Of a stretch of DNA of 6,087 nucleotides, positions 1 to 4,366 are shown in pieces. The first letter of the stretch is position 1; the number at the start of each line of letters is the position of its first letter. The notes beneath the pieces are model-generated. The model had not been told where the DNA came from. It did not search any database and saw only the letters and a program-made list of their open reading frames with translations. The stretch lies in contig JAEOTN010000152.1 of assembly GCA_016839865.1 (NCBI GenBank), forward strand, positions 1 to 6,087, in the 5' to 3' direction. The translations under genes were made by a program, and so were the position numbers. Source of the stretch: Promethearchaeota archaeon. GTDB taxonomy: Archaea; Asgardarchaeota; Lokiarchaeia; Sigynarchaeales; MK-D1.

Positions 1-1
1 G

Positions 2-175
2 GAGAATATTTTAGAAAAAGATGATAATCTGTATTATCTGACGCCTCGAGGGAATTATTTTGCTGAAATCATATTCATCTTAGAAAAGATTGGGTTTGTC
101 GATCCAGGATCGAAAATAAAAATTTTTAATCATATTAAAAAACCAACAAAGGACGATACCTCTAAAAATTCATAA
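2..175 (+). CDS. C-terminal fragment of a winged-helix regulator
   Basis: The frame is open from the window edge and ends at TAA 173-175, giving 57 residues of the C-terminus of a gene that begins outside the window. The piece 'NLYYLTPRGNYFAEII' looks like the wing and following helix of a winged-helix DNA-binding domain: 'YxLTxxG' is the usual strand after the recognition helix in archaeal MarR/PadR/ArsR-like proteins. It is followed by a helix (FILEKIGF) and a lysine-rich polar tail (KKPTKDDTSKNS). The recognition helix itself is not in view, so the exact family and the regulated target cannot be named. The next gene is more than 200 bp away and has its own promoter signals, so the two are probably not co-transcribed. 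Coding is fairly sure; the winged-helix assignment is moderate. Confidence 0.7.
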   Translation, partial: ENILEKDDNLYYLTPRGNYFAEIIFILEKIGFVDPGSKIKIFNHIKKPTKDDTSKNS

Positions 176-304
176 TTTAAATTTATAGAATCTTTTTTAG
201 ATAAAATCATTATAGATTAGTTGGTTACATTGTTGAAATGAACAGATTTAATGCTTTAAAGCCTTTGATTTTTTATGAGGCTCTGAAATAAATATTGATG
301 AAGG

Positions 305-318
305 ATCTACAGGTAGAT
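305..318. promoter_or_regulatory. Perfect palindrome beside the kinase TATA box (candidate operator)
   Basis: ATCTAC (305-310) and GTAGAT (313-318) are perfect 6-bp inverted arms separated by AG. The right arm ends on the first base of a TATA-like sequence. In archaea a repressor bound at the BRE/TATA region blocks TBP/TFB, and an activator just upstream recruits them, so this position suits an operator for the histidine kinase gene. The palindrome is seen directly; its function is inferred. Confidence 0.35.
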
Positions 319-327
319 TTATAATAA
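318..327 (+). promoter_or_regulatory. TATA-like box for the histidine kinase gene
   Basis: TTTATAATAA matches the archaeal TATA-box style. With the usual 25-28 nt spacing, transcription would start near 346-350, giving an untranslated leader of about 40 nt that contains the AGGAGG site at 375-380. The region is AT-rich, so a chance match is possible. The bases 176-304 hold no convincing gene, only T-runs (for example 193-198) that could end transcription of the upstream gene. Confidence 0.4.
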
Positions 328-374
328 CGTAAAAGATGAAATATAGATCCAGCTATCCTGATTATAGATAAAAT

Positions 375-391
375 AGGAGGAGTAAAACCTG
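375..391 (+). promoter_or_regulatory. Shine-Dalgarno site pointing to a CTG start
   Basis: AGGAGG at 375-380 is followed after 8 nt by CTG at 389-391, which is in frame with the kinase. An in-frame TAA at 383-385 closes the frame just upstream. The only conventional start nearby is TTG at 416, which lies 35 nt beyond the site, far outside normal spacing. Starting at CTG also adds nine residues (MISDYQHTK) that complete the helix leading into the first PAS domain. CTG is therefore preferred, although non-ATG starts of this kind are uncommon. Confidence 0.55.
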
Positions 392-2245
392 ATAAGTGAT
401 TATCAGCATACAAAATTGATAGATTCTCTTAATTATCCTTTTTATATCATTGATGTTTCTGACTACACCCTTAAACTATGTAACTCGGCAACTAAAAAGA
501 TTTTTGGCGATTATAAACCCACAGATAAATGTTACTTTCTCACCCATGGGAGAACAACACCATGTACAGGCGAAGAACATCCTTGTCCTCTTGAAATGGT
601 GAAAAAAAAGAAACAACCAGTTACCATTGAACATACTCACCTAGATACCGAGGGAAATCCGAGAATTTATGAAATCCATTGTCATCCGATATTTGACAAA
701 AATAGAACTGTTAAACAAGCAATTGAATATTCGATGGACATTACTGAACGAAAACAAGTTGAGAGATCTTTACAGGAATCAAAGGAAAATTTAAATCAAA
801 CAAATCAGTTACTTGAGCAAATTTTAAACACCACAGATATATTGATCGCCTTTATGGATCCACAGTTCAATTTTGTTAAGGTAAATCGTGCATATGCTCA
901 AGCTGATGATCGAGAACCAGAATTTTTTTCAGGACAAAATCATTTCGATTTGTACCCCGATAAAGAGAATGAAGAGATCTTCAATCGGGTAGTAAAGCAA
1001 AAGAAACCATATTTTACCATAGCAAAAGCTTTCAGCTATGCAGAACATCCTGAGCGGGGAGTTTCTTATTGGGACTGGAGTTTAATCCCAATTTTTGACT
1101 ATAATAATAATGTCATAGGATTAGTTCTAACCTTACAAGACGCTACTAATCGTGTAAGAATGGAGAAAGCAATAAAACAATCAGAGAAGAAATTCAAGAG
1201 TATAACAGACCTAGCGCACGAGATTATTATGAGAATTAAACCTGATGGAAGATGTACTTATATTAATAGATCAGGAGTAGAATTTTTCGGAAAACGTAAG
1301 AATAAGATGTTACAGGAGAATATTTTAAATTTTGTGCACACTAATGATCTAAAGAAGATACATTTATTTTTAAAACGAGTTGCAAAGGATATAGACCATA
1401 TAGAAGAAATAGTAATCAACTTTATAGTTCCTATAGGAATACGAGCAATTGAATGGAACGCTTCTCCGATAATTGATGATTCTAGGAATGTGGTTGAAGT
1501 TCAACTAAGTGGCAGGGACATTACGGAACTTCAAGAAGAATTAGTTGAAATGAATAAGCTCGCTGCTGTAGGGCAGCTGGCAGCAGGAGTTGCTCATGAG
1601 ATAAATTCACCATTAGCAAATATTACTCTCAAAGCTGAATATTTGTTGAATGTTATTAACCAAAACGCTTCAACTCTCGAAAACAACCTATTAGAAAGGG
1701 AACTCACAAGTATAAAAAATGAAGTGAAAATATGCTCTAAAATTGTAACAGAACTCCTACAATTTTCAAGGAAACTACACATTGTTCCAGTTAAGTTTAA
1801 GGTGAAATCTCTTATATCTGAGCTTCTCAGCTCTCCATCCATAAATTTCAGGGTAATTGAAAAGAAAATAAGTGTTGATTTACAAATTAACGAAGAGCTT
1901 GAGGCCGTTGGTGATAAAACTTTACTATCCCAAGTTTTTCAAAATATAATCAACAATTCAATAGATGCATTAGAGAATGTCAAAGCTGAACCTCGAATTA
2001 CTATCGTAGCTGACAAGGAAGGGAATAACCTTGAAATTAAAATGACAGATAATGGAATTGGAATTAAAAAAGCCAACTTAACTAGAGTTTTTGAACCCTT
2101 CTTTTCAACCAAACCGTTAGGAAAGGGTACAGGCCTGGGATTATCCATCTGTAGAGGTATAATAGAAAAACATAAAGGAAAAATCAAGATTAATAGTACC
2201 TATGGGTATGGAACCGAAATTCGAATAACAATACCAAGTAGCTGA
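389..2245 (+). CDS. Soluble three-PAS sensor histidine kinase
   Basis: The protein has 618 residues from CTG 389 (609 from TTG 416) and no membrane segment, so it is a cytoplasmic sensor that autophosphorylates on histidine. PAS1 (about 10-122) carries the spacing C48-x10-C59-x6-C66 with H53 and H64 (motif 'CYFLTHGRTTPC', then 'HPCPL') and ends in 'DITERK'. PAS2 (about 134-253) ends in 'LQDATNR'. PAS3 (about 266-382) ends in 'GRDITELQ'. The HisKA domain (about 390-455) has the H-box 'AGVAHEINSPL', with H403 as phosphoacceptor. The HATPase domain (about 500-615) has N523 in 'NIINNSIDA', D554 in 'DNGIGI', 'FEPFFSTKP', and 'GKGTGLGLS'. All catalytic motifs are intact. Known relatives of the Cys/His-type PAS occur widely in anaerobes; metal or redox sensing is an inference. 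No receiver domain or response regulator is seen in the window, so the phosphotransfer partner is unknown. The truncated DsrE-like gene begins 36 nt downstream. Confidence 0.93.
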   Translation: MISDYQHTKLIDSLNYPFYIIDVSDYTLKLCNSATKKIFGDYKPTDKCYFLTHGRTTPCTGEEHPCPLEMVKKKKQPVTIEHTHLDTEGNPRIYEIHCHPIFDKNRTVKQAIEYSMDITERKQVERSLQESKENLNQTNQLLEQILNTTDILIAFMDPQFNFVKVNRAYAQADDREPEFFSGQNHFDLYPDKENEEIFNRVVKQKKPYFTIAKAFSYAEHPERGVSYWDWSLIPIFDYNNNVIGLVLTLQDATNRVRMEKAIKQSEKKFKSITDLAHEIIMRIKPDGRCTYINRSGVEFFGKRKNKMLQENILNFVHTNDLKKIHLFLKRVAKDIDHIEEIVINFIVPIGIRAIEWNASPIIDDSRNVVEVQLSGRDITELQEELVEMNKLAAVGQLAAGVAHEINSPLANITLKAEYLLNVINQNASTLENNLLERELTSIKNEVKICSKIVTELLQFSRKLHIVPVKFKVKSLISELLSSPSINFRVIEKKISVDLQINEELEAVGDKTLLSQVFQNIINNSIDALENVKAEPRITIVADKEGNNLEIKMTDNGIGIKKANLTRVFEPFFSTKPLGKGTGLGLSICRGIIEKHKGKIKINSTYGYGTEIRITIPSS

Positions 2246-2270
2246 TCATCGGTATTCTAGAGTAACAAGC

Positions 2271-2284
2271 AAGGAGGATATATC
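2271..2284 (+). promoter_or_regulatory. Shine-Dalgarno site of the DsrE remnant, followed by ATC
   Basis: AAGGAGG at 2271-2277 lies 4 nt before ATC (2282-2284), the codon where the DsrE-like reading frame would start: ATC then 'KKKITVIL'. An ATG would be expected here. Either ATC is used as a near-cognate start or the start codon has decayed with the rest of this broken gene. Confidence 0.5.
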
Positions 2285-2446
2285 AAGAAAAAGATTACTG
2301 TAATATTGCATGACACGCCGTATGGCACCGATAGATCATATAATGGGCTAAGAACTGCAATGTCATTGCAAAAGCGTGAAAATGTTGATGTGAATGTGTT
2401 TTTGTTTGCTGATGCCACGTTTTGTGACAACCTTGATCTGTACTAA
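2282..2446 (+). pseudogene. Truncated DsrE-family protein
   Basis: The frame reads 54 residues: 'KKKITVILHDTPYGTDRS', 'YNGLRTAMSLQKRENVDV', 'NVFLFADATFC', then 'DNLDLY' and TAA. This matches the first half of the DsrE/DsrF-like alpha/beta fold (strand 1, the PYG..R.YN.LR..L helix, strand 2 'VNVFLFADA'), whose full members are usually about 110-120 residues. Family proteins bind or relay sulfur through conserved cysteines, typically one at the end of the FADA(T/V)FC strand, seen here as C48, and others in a later C-G-T-C-type motif, which is missing. Homology stops at about 2425 and no continuation was found in another frame. The start codon is ATC behind a strong Shine-Dalgarno site. It lies 36 nt behind the kinase, consistent with a former operon. 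A short functional peptide is possible, but decay by deletion or replacement is more likely. Confidence 0.7.
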
Positions 2447-2599
2447 TCAATCTATTTCAGGACTATTCAATCTCCTGATTTTCTTTGTAAGCTGTTCACG
2501 GGGTCTGACCATCAAGAACTCGGGCTCATCTTTTCGTGGGGTGAGAGAAAGTAAGTCATCAATCAATTTTTCAAACTCATTTATCATTTTCATTACCAT
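2447..2599 (-). CDS. Small hypothetical protein, 50 aa
   Basis: On the minus strand, ATG 2599-2597 to TGA 2449-2447 encodes 50 residues: 'MVMKMINEFEKLIDDLLSL', 'TPRKDEPEFLMVRPREQ', 'LTKKIRRLNSPEID'. The composition is typical of a real soluble protein: balanced acidic and basic residues, an amphipathic first helix, a Pro-containing linker and a basic second helix. The plus-strand frame over the same bases is Ser/Phe-rich and unnatural, which favours the minus strand. In-frame TAA and TGA codons lie just upstream of the start. There is no clear Shine-Dalgarno site and other ATGs follow at codons 3 and 5. Its stop abuts the stop of the DsrE remnant with no gap, so it lies at the edge of the rearranged segment and may itself be a fragment. 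I do not recognise the family. Confidence 0.42.
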   Translation of the reverse strand: MVMKMINEFEKLIDDLLSLTPRKDEPEFLMVRPREQLTKKIRRLNSPEID

Positions 2600-2964
2600 T
2601 GTATTTTATGGAGATCATTTGATACTTCCTCTTATTGTAAATAAACCAATTTTCGATGGAAATCACCTAACTATTAGTTGAAAAGGGGTTTGATGTTTTT
2701 CTTCCAGATAAAGCCTTACAATCGATTGCAGAAAAAAGATGATGGTGTAATAACCCTTCCTCTTAGTTTTAAAAGGAATCATCGCCATTCACTCGAATTA
2801 GATTGCTCTTACCAAGATTGCATAGACTATTGGCCCTACCATCGTTCCCACAATGTTCGTTGCCATATGAATGCCTCGACTCGAAAATATAACACGACTA
2901 TATTGAGTACAGAAGCCATAACACATGAATCTCGCAAATAATAATTTACTAGGATCACATTAGA
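2600..2964. other. Gene-poor stretch, probably degraded DNA
   Basis: I find no gene here that I can support. The plus strand is open from TTG 2678 to TAA 2941, but the product (His/Tyr/Ser-rich, 'YWPYHRSHNVRCHMNAS') looks like an antisense or chance frame and has no Shine-Dalgarno site. Another plus frame holds 'VEKGFDVFLPDKALQSIAEK' (about 2676-2735) between stops, which looks protein-like but is very short. The minus strand holds a hydrophobic piece, 'MATNIVGTMVGPIVYAILVR', ending in TAA (about 2800-2870), and a basic 42-codon piece after it. These may be eroded ends of former genes. Together with the truncated DsrE gene upstream, they suggest a segment shaped by deletion or insertion. No transposase, terminal repeat or tRNA was seen. 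Confidence 0.4.
2936..2948 (+). promoter_or_regulatory. TATA-like box for the winged-helix gene
   Basis: AAATAATAATTTA is centred about 23-25 nt before GTG 2965. That is the spacing expected for an archaeal leaderless transcript, and it fits the absence of a good Shine-Dalgarno site there (only AGGA at 2951-2954). AT-rich context makes this tentative. Confidence 0.33.
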
Positions 2965-3303
2965 GTGTTCTACGACAAACCAGACGAATCAGATGATCAA
3001 TCTGAAATTCCGAAAACAAAAGTAATCAGTGATCCGTCCGTTGTGCCCGTTTTATTCCACAAAAAAAATCAAATTATACTCAATTTATTACTTGAAAAAG
3101 AGTTTAACATCATGGAATTGAAACAAGAGACCAATCTAAACCCTGGAACTATTAAAAGATATCTGGATGATTTGGTGTCAAAGGGTTTAGCTTTTCTCAG
3201 TCGAACGGTTCAAAATGAATATGGATTTTTCCTTAAATATTACCGTGCCACAGCACAATCCTTTGTTATTCATATAGAATGGCCTACCAATGTTGAAATT
3301 TAA
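2965..3303 (+). CDS. Small winged-helix DNA-binding regulator
   Basis: The gene encodes 112 residues from GTG. A polar, acidic N-tail (about 1-18) precedes a compact winged-helix domain: helix 1 'NQIILNLLLEKE' (35-46), helix 2 'IMELKQETNL' (49-58), recognition helix 'NPGTIKRYLDDLVSKGL' (59-75), then a wing around 'FLSRTVQNEYGFFLKYYRA' (77-95) and a final strand 'FVIHIEWP'. This is the ArsR/MarR-like layout common in small archaeal regulators, and the length looks complete. I infer that it binds promoter DNA as a dimer; no ligand-binding Cys/His cluster is visible. The start is GTG 2965; ATT 2959 in the same frame cannot be excluded, and TAG 2950-2952 closes the frame upstream. A TATA-like box about 25 nt upstream suggests a leaderless mRNA. 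It converges with the membrane protein gene, with 15 nt between them. Confidence 0.85.
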   Translation: MFYDKPDESDDQSEIPKTKVISDPSVVPVLFHKKNQIILNLLLEKEFNIMELKQETNLNPGTIKRYLDDLVSKGLAFLSRTVQNEYGFFLKYYRATAQSFVIHIEWPTNVEI

Positions 3304-3317
3304 TCAAGGATTGTGCT
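3252..3317. repeat. 12-bp inverted repeat at convergent gene ends, terminator-like
   Basis: AGCACAATCCTT (3252-3263) and AAGGATTGTGCT (3306-3317) are perfect 12-bp inverted arms 42 bp apart. The left arm lies in the last codons of the winged-helix gene. The right arm lies just after its stop and directly before the stop codon of the opposing gene. TTTT follows on the plus strand (3317-3320). The arms could form a long hairpin in either transcript and act as a shared 3' end or terminator. They could also be protein-binding sites or ends of a small element. The repeat is seen directly; its role is inferred. Confidence 0.5.
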
Positions 3318-3318
3318 T

Positions 3319-4047
3319 TTATGACATAATATTGAGAAGTGAAATGATTTCAATTTTTCGCATGTGTATTCTCACACGTTTAGAGAGGAAGTAAGTAATA
3401 ACACACATAATATTAAATATAATAGTTAAAACGAGAAGGTGAATTTCATTAAAGTTATACGATATTATCCACATACTCAGATACCCGATTCCATCTAAAA
3501 TTAATCCAATTAAAACGAATACCAGAATTTTGAGTAACAGGTTTATGAACTCAATCTCCTCCTTCTCTTGAAAATATCGTTTGCGAATTAAAAAACGATA
3601 AACCATCTTTACAATAATGTATATTCCACAACCAATTGCTATCCCTTGAAAGATAAATGCTAGTAAGAAAAAATCAATATGGATGATTGCTAGGATGGCT
3701 GTAAGCATAGAAGCTACGAGTAAAATGACTAAATACTTTTCCAGAATGTTTTTACTATTAGAAAAAAATGAAAGATAAAAGAAATATAATTCAAGATAAT
3801 AAAAACCGTACAGAACGGCAATAGGAGGGAGATAACTCTTTTCAACTGTGAATGGAACATTTATTGCCAACATTATCCCCATAAATCCAAGAGCCAGACC
3901 TAGATAAATAAAAAATAATCCTAGGTGAAAAAACGCTTCCTCTCTAGTTTGTTTCCAAACATAAAATAATTTTAACCCTAGGTATCCTATTAGATAGGTA
4001 ACACCTAACAGAATGAAAAGAAGGAGCATTAAAACGAGTAGATTCAT
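3319..4047 (-). CDS. 7-TM integral membrane protein, unknown function
   Basis: From ATG 4047-4045 the gene encodes 242 residues. About seven hydrophobic segments are visible: 2-28, 40-62, 72-95, 103-122, 125-147, 165-191 and 200-220. Short charged loops (WKQTREE, RKRYFQEKEEIE) and a basic C-tail (SKRVRIHMRK) separate or follow them. No catalytic motif, transporter signature or known domain is recognised; an archaeal 7-TM sensor-like or channel-like protein is possible, but this is a guess. A frame open to ATG 4095 would add 16 residues, but these lie inside the upstream gene. The inner ATG has a proper site (GAGGTGA, 8 nt upstream) and overlaps the upstream stop as ATGA. It is therefore translationally coupled to the ribbon-helix-helix gene and probably co-regulated by it. 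Its 3' end faces the winged-helix gene. Confidence 0.85.
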   Translation of the reverse strand: MNLLVLMLLLFILLGVTYLIGYLGLKLFYVWKQTREEAFFHLGLFFIYLGLALGFMGIMLAINVPFTVEKSYLPPIAVLYGFYYLELYFFYLSFFSNSKNILEKYLVILLVASMLTAILAIIHIDFFLLAFIFQGIAIGCGIYIIVKMVYRFLIRKRYFQEKEEIEFINLLLKILVFVLIGLILDGIGYLSMWIISYNFNEIHLLVLTIIFNIMCVITYFLSKRVRIHMRKIEIISLLNIMS

Positions 4048-4226
4048 TTCTCTTTCACCTCTTGATAGACTCTTTTTGCATATTCTTCTACCCATTCATC
4101 GATTTTATCTTCTAAAACTAATGCACATAAGCTACTTGGTCGTAAACGTAATAATTCAGCATAATCTTCTAATTTATGACGTAAATCATTTTTCAATCGA
4201 ATAGAAAGAGCAGAAGTTCTTGAAAT
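4044..4226 (-). CDS. Ribbon-helix-helix (CopG-type) DNA-binding protein with ATT start
   Basis: The frame encodes 60 residues: '(M)SRTSALSIRLKNDLRHKLE', 'DYAELLRLRPSSLCALV', then 'LEDKIDEWVEEYAKRV' and 'YQEVKEK'. This is the RHH fold: beta strand 'TSALSIRL' (DNA-contacting), helix A 'KNDLRHKLEDYAELLRL', the 'RPSS' turn, and helix B 'LCALVLEDKIDEWVEEYAKRV'. RHH proteins bind DNA as dimers and often repress their own operon. There is no ATG, GTG or TTG before the strand. TAG 4242-4240 (minus) closes the frame upstream, and AGGAGG (4240-4235) lies 8 nt before ATT 4226-4224, so ATT is the likely start. The first usable TTG would delete the strand. The TGA overlaps the ATG of the 7-TM gene by 4 bp, making a two-gene operon. 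Most of its leucines are TTA, more skewed than in its neighbour. An antitoxin-like role is an alternative, but no toxin domain is seen in the partner. Confidence 0.85.
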   Translation of the reverse strand: MSRTSALSIRLKNDLRHKLEDYAELLRLRPSSLCALVLEDKIDEWVEEYAKRVYQEVKEK

Positions 4227-4240
4227 TCCCGTAACCTCCT
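4224..4240 (-). promoter_or_regulatory. Shine-Dalgarno site forcing an ATT start
   Basis: Minus-strand AGGAGG (4240-4235), an 8-nt spacer, then ATT (4226-4224). The stop TAG overlapping the site closes the frame upstream. GTT and ACG lie in frame between them, but too close to the site. ATT gives a product beginning at the position where RHH proteins normally have 'MSRTS...'. Confidence 0.65.
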
Positions 4241-4255
4241 ACAATAAATCTGTCT

Positions 4256-4279
4256 GTACACAATGTGCACATTCCACAC
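4256..4279. promoter_or_regulatory. Three hexamers at 9-bp period, candidate RHH operator
   Basis: GTACAC (4256-4261), GTGCAC (4265-4270) and CCACAC (4274-4279) repeat every 9 bp. The middle copy is the core of a perfect 12-bp palindrome, AATGTGCACATT (4262-4273). The block lies 30-55 bp upstream of the RHH start codon, near where transcription should begin if the TATA-like box at 4282-4291 is used. RHH repressors commonly bind short repeated sites cooperatively, so autorepression of the RHH/7-TM operon is the simplest reading. The repeats are seen; the binding protein is inferred. Confidence 0.45.
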
Positions 4280-4281
4280 TG

Positions 4282-4291
4282 ATATTAATAT
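4282..4291 (-). promoter_or_regulatory. TATA-like box for the RHH/7-TM operon
   Basis: ATATTAATAT is palindromic, and on the minus strand it follows the purine-rich bases GAGGA, which resemble a BRE. It would place the transcription start near 4255-4262, inside the repeated hexamers, leaving a leader of about 30 nt with the AGGAGG site. Confidence 0.4.
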
Positions 4292-4330
4292 TCCTCAAGC
4301 AAAAAGATACAGTTAGACATTAATCATCTA

Positions 4331-4339
4331 AAATTTAAA
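4331..4339 (+). promoter_or_regulatory. TATA-like box for the C45 acyltransferase gene
   Basis: AAATTTAAA lies about 30 nt before ATG 4367. Transcription would begin close to the start codon, with either a very short leader or none. The GAGG at 4353-4356, 10 nt before the ATG, may then be only partly used. Tentative because the region is AT-rich. Confidence 0.33.
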
Positions 4340-4366
4340 CCTTTGTTTAGAAGAGGATAAACTTCA

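Noticed and set aside
296..361. Possible C/D-box small RNA (TTGATGA ... AGATGAA ... CTGA)
   Set aside because: The C box departs from consensus, no D' box sits before the internal C'-like motif, and no terminal stem is visible.
1..1327. Direct repeat GGAGAATATTTTA at 1-13 and 1315-1327
   Set aside because: Both copies lie in coding sequence encoding the same short 'ENIL' stretch, with no flanking similarity; a coincidence in AT-rich DNA.
1594..2187. Two 82-codon minus-strand open frames (1594-1842 and 1939-2187)
   Set aside because: Both lie opposite the well-conserved HisKA and ATPase domains of the kinase, lack ribosome sites and have unnatural composition; they are antisense shadows.
2394..2681. 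Plus-strand open frame of 95 codons
   Set aside because: It begins inside the DsrE remnant in another frame, is Ser/Phe/Ile-rich, lacks any recognisable domain, and lies opposite a more protein-like minus-strand ORF.
2678..2941. Plus-strand open frame of 87 codons from TTG
   Set aside because: No Shine-Dalgarno site, an odd His/Tyr/Cys-rich composition and no recognised fold; at best a fragment, so it is only mentioned in the regional entry.
2600..2964. Insertion-sequence remnant
   Set aside because: No DDE or HUH motif, no terminal inverted repeats and no target-site duplication could be seen around the broken DsrE gene.
4048..4095. N-terminal extension of the 7-TM protein to ATG 4095
   Set aside because: The extension overlaps the RHH coding sequence and lacks a ribosome site, while ATG 4047 has GAGGTGA at proper spacing and a typical ATGA overlap.
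4013..4204. Plus-strand open frame of 63 codons
   Set aside because: It is antisense to the ribbon-helix-helix gene and the start of the 7-TM gene, both of which are strongly supported.
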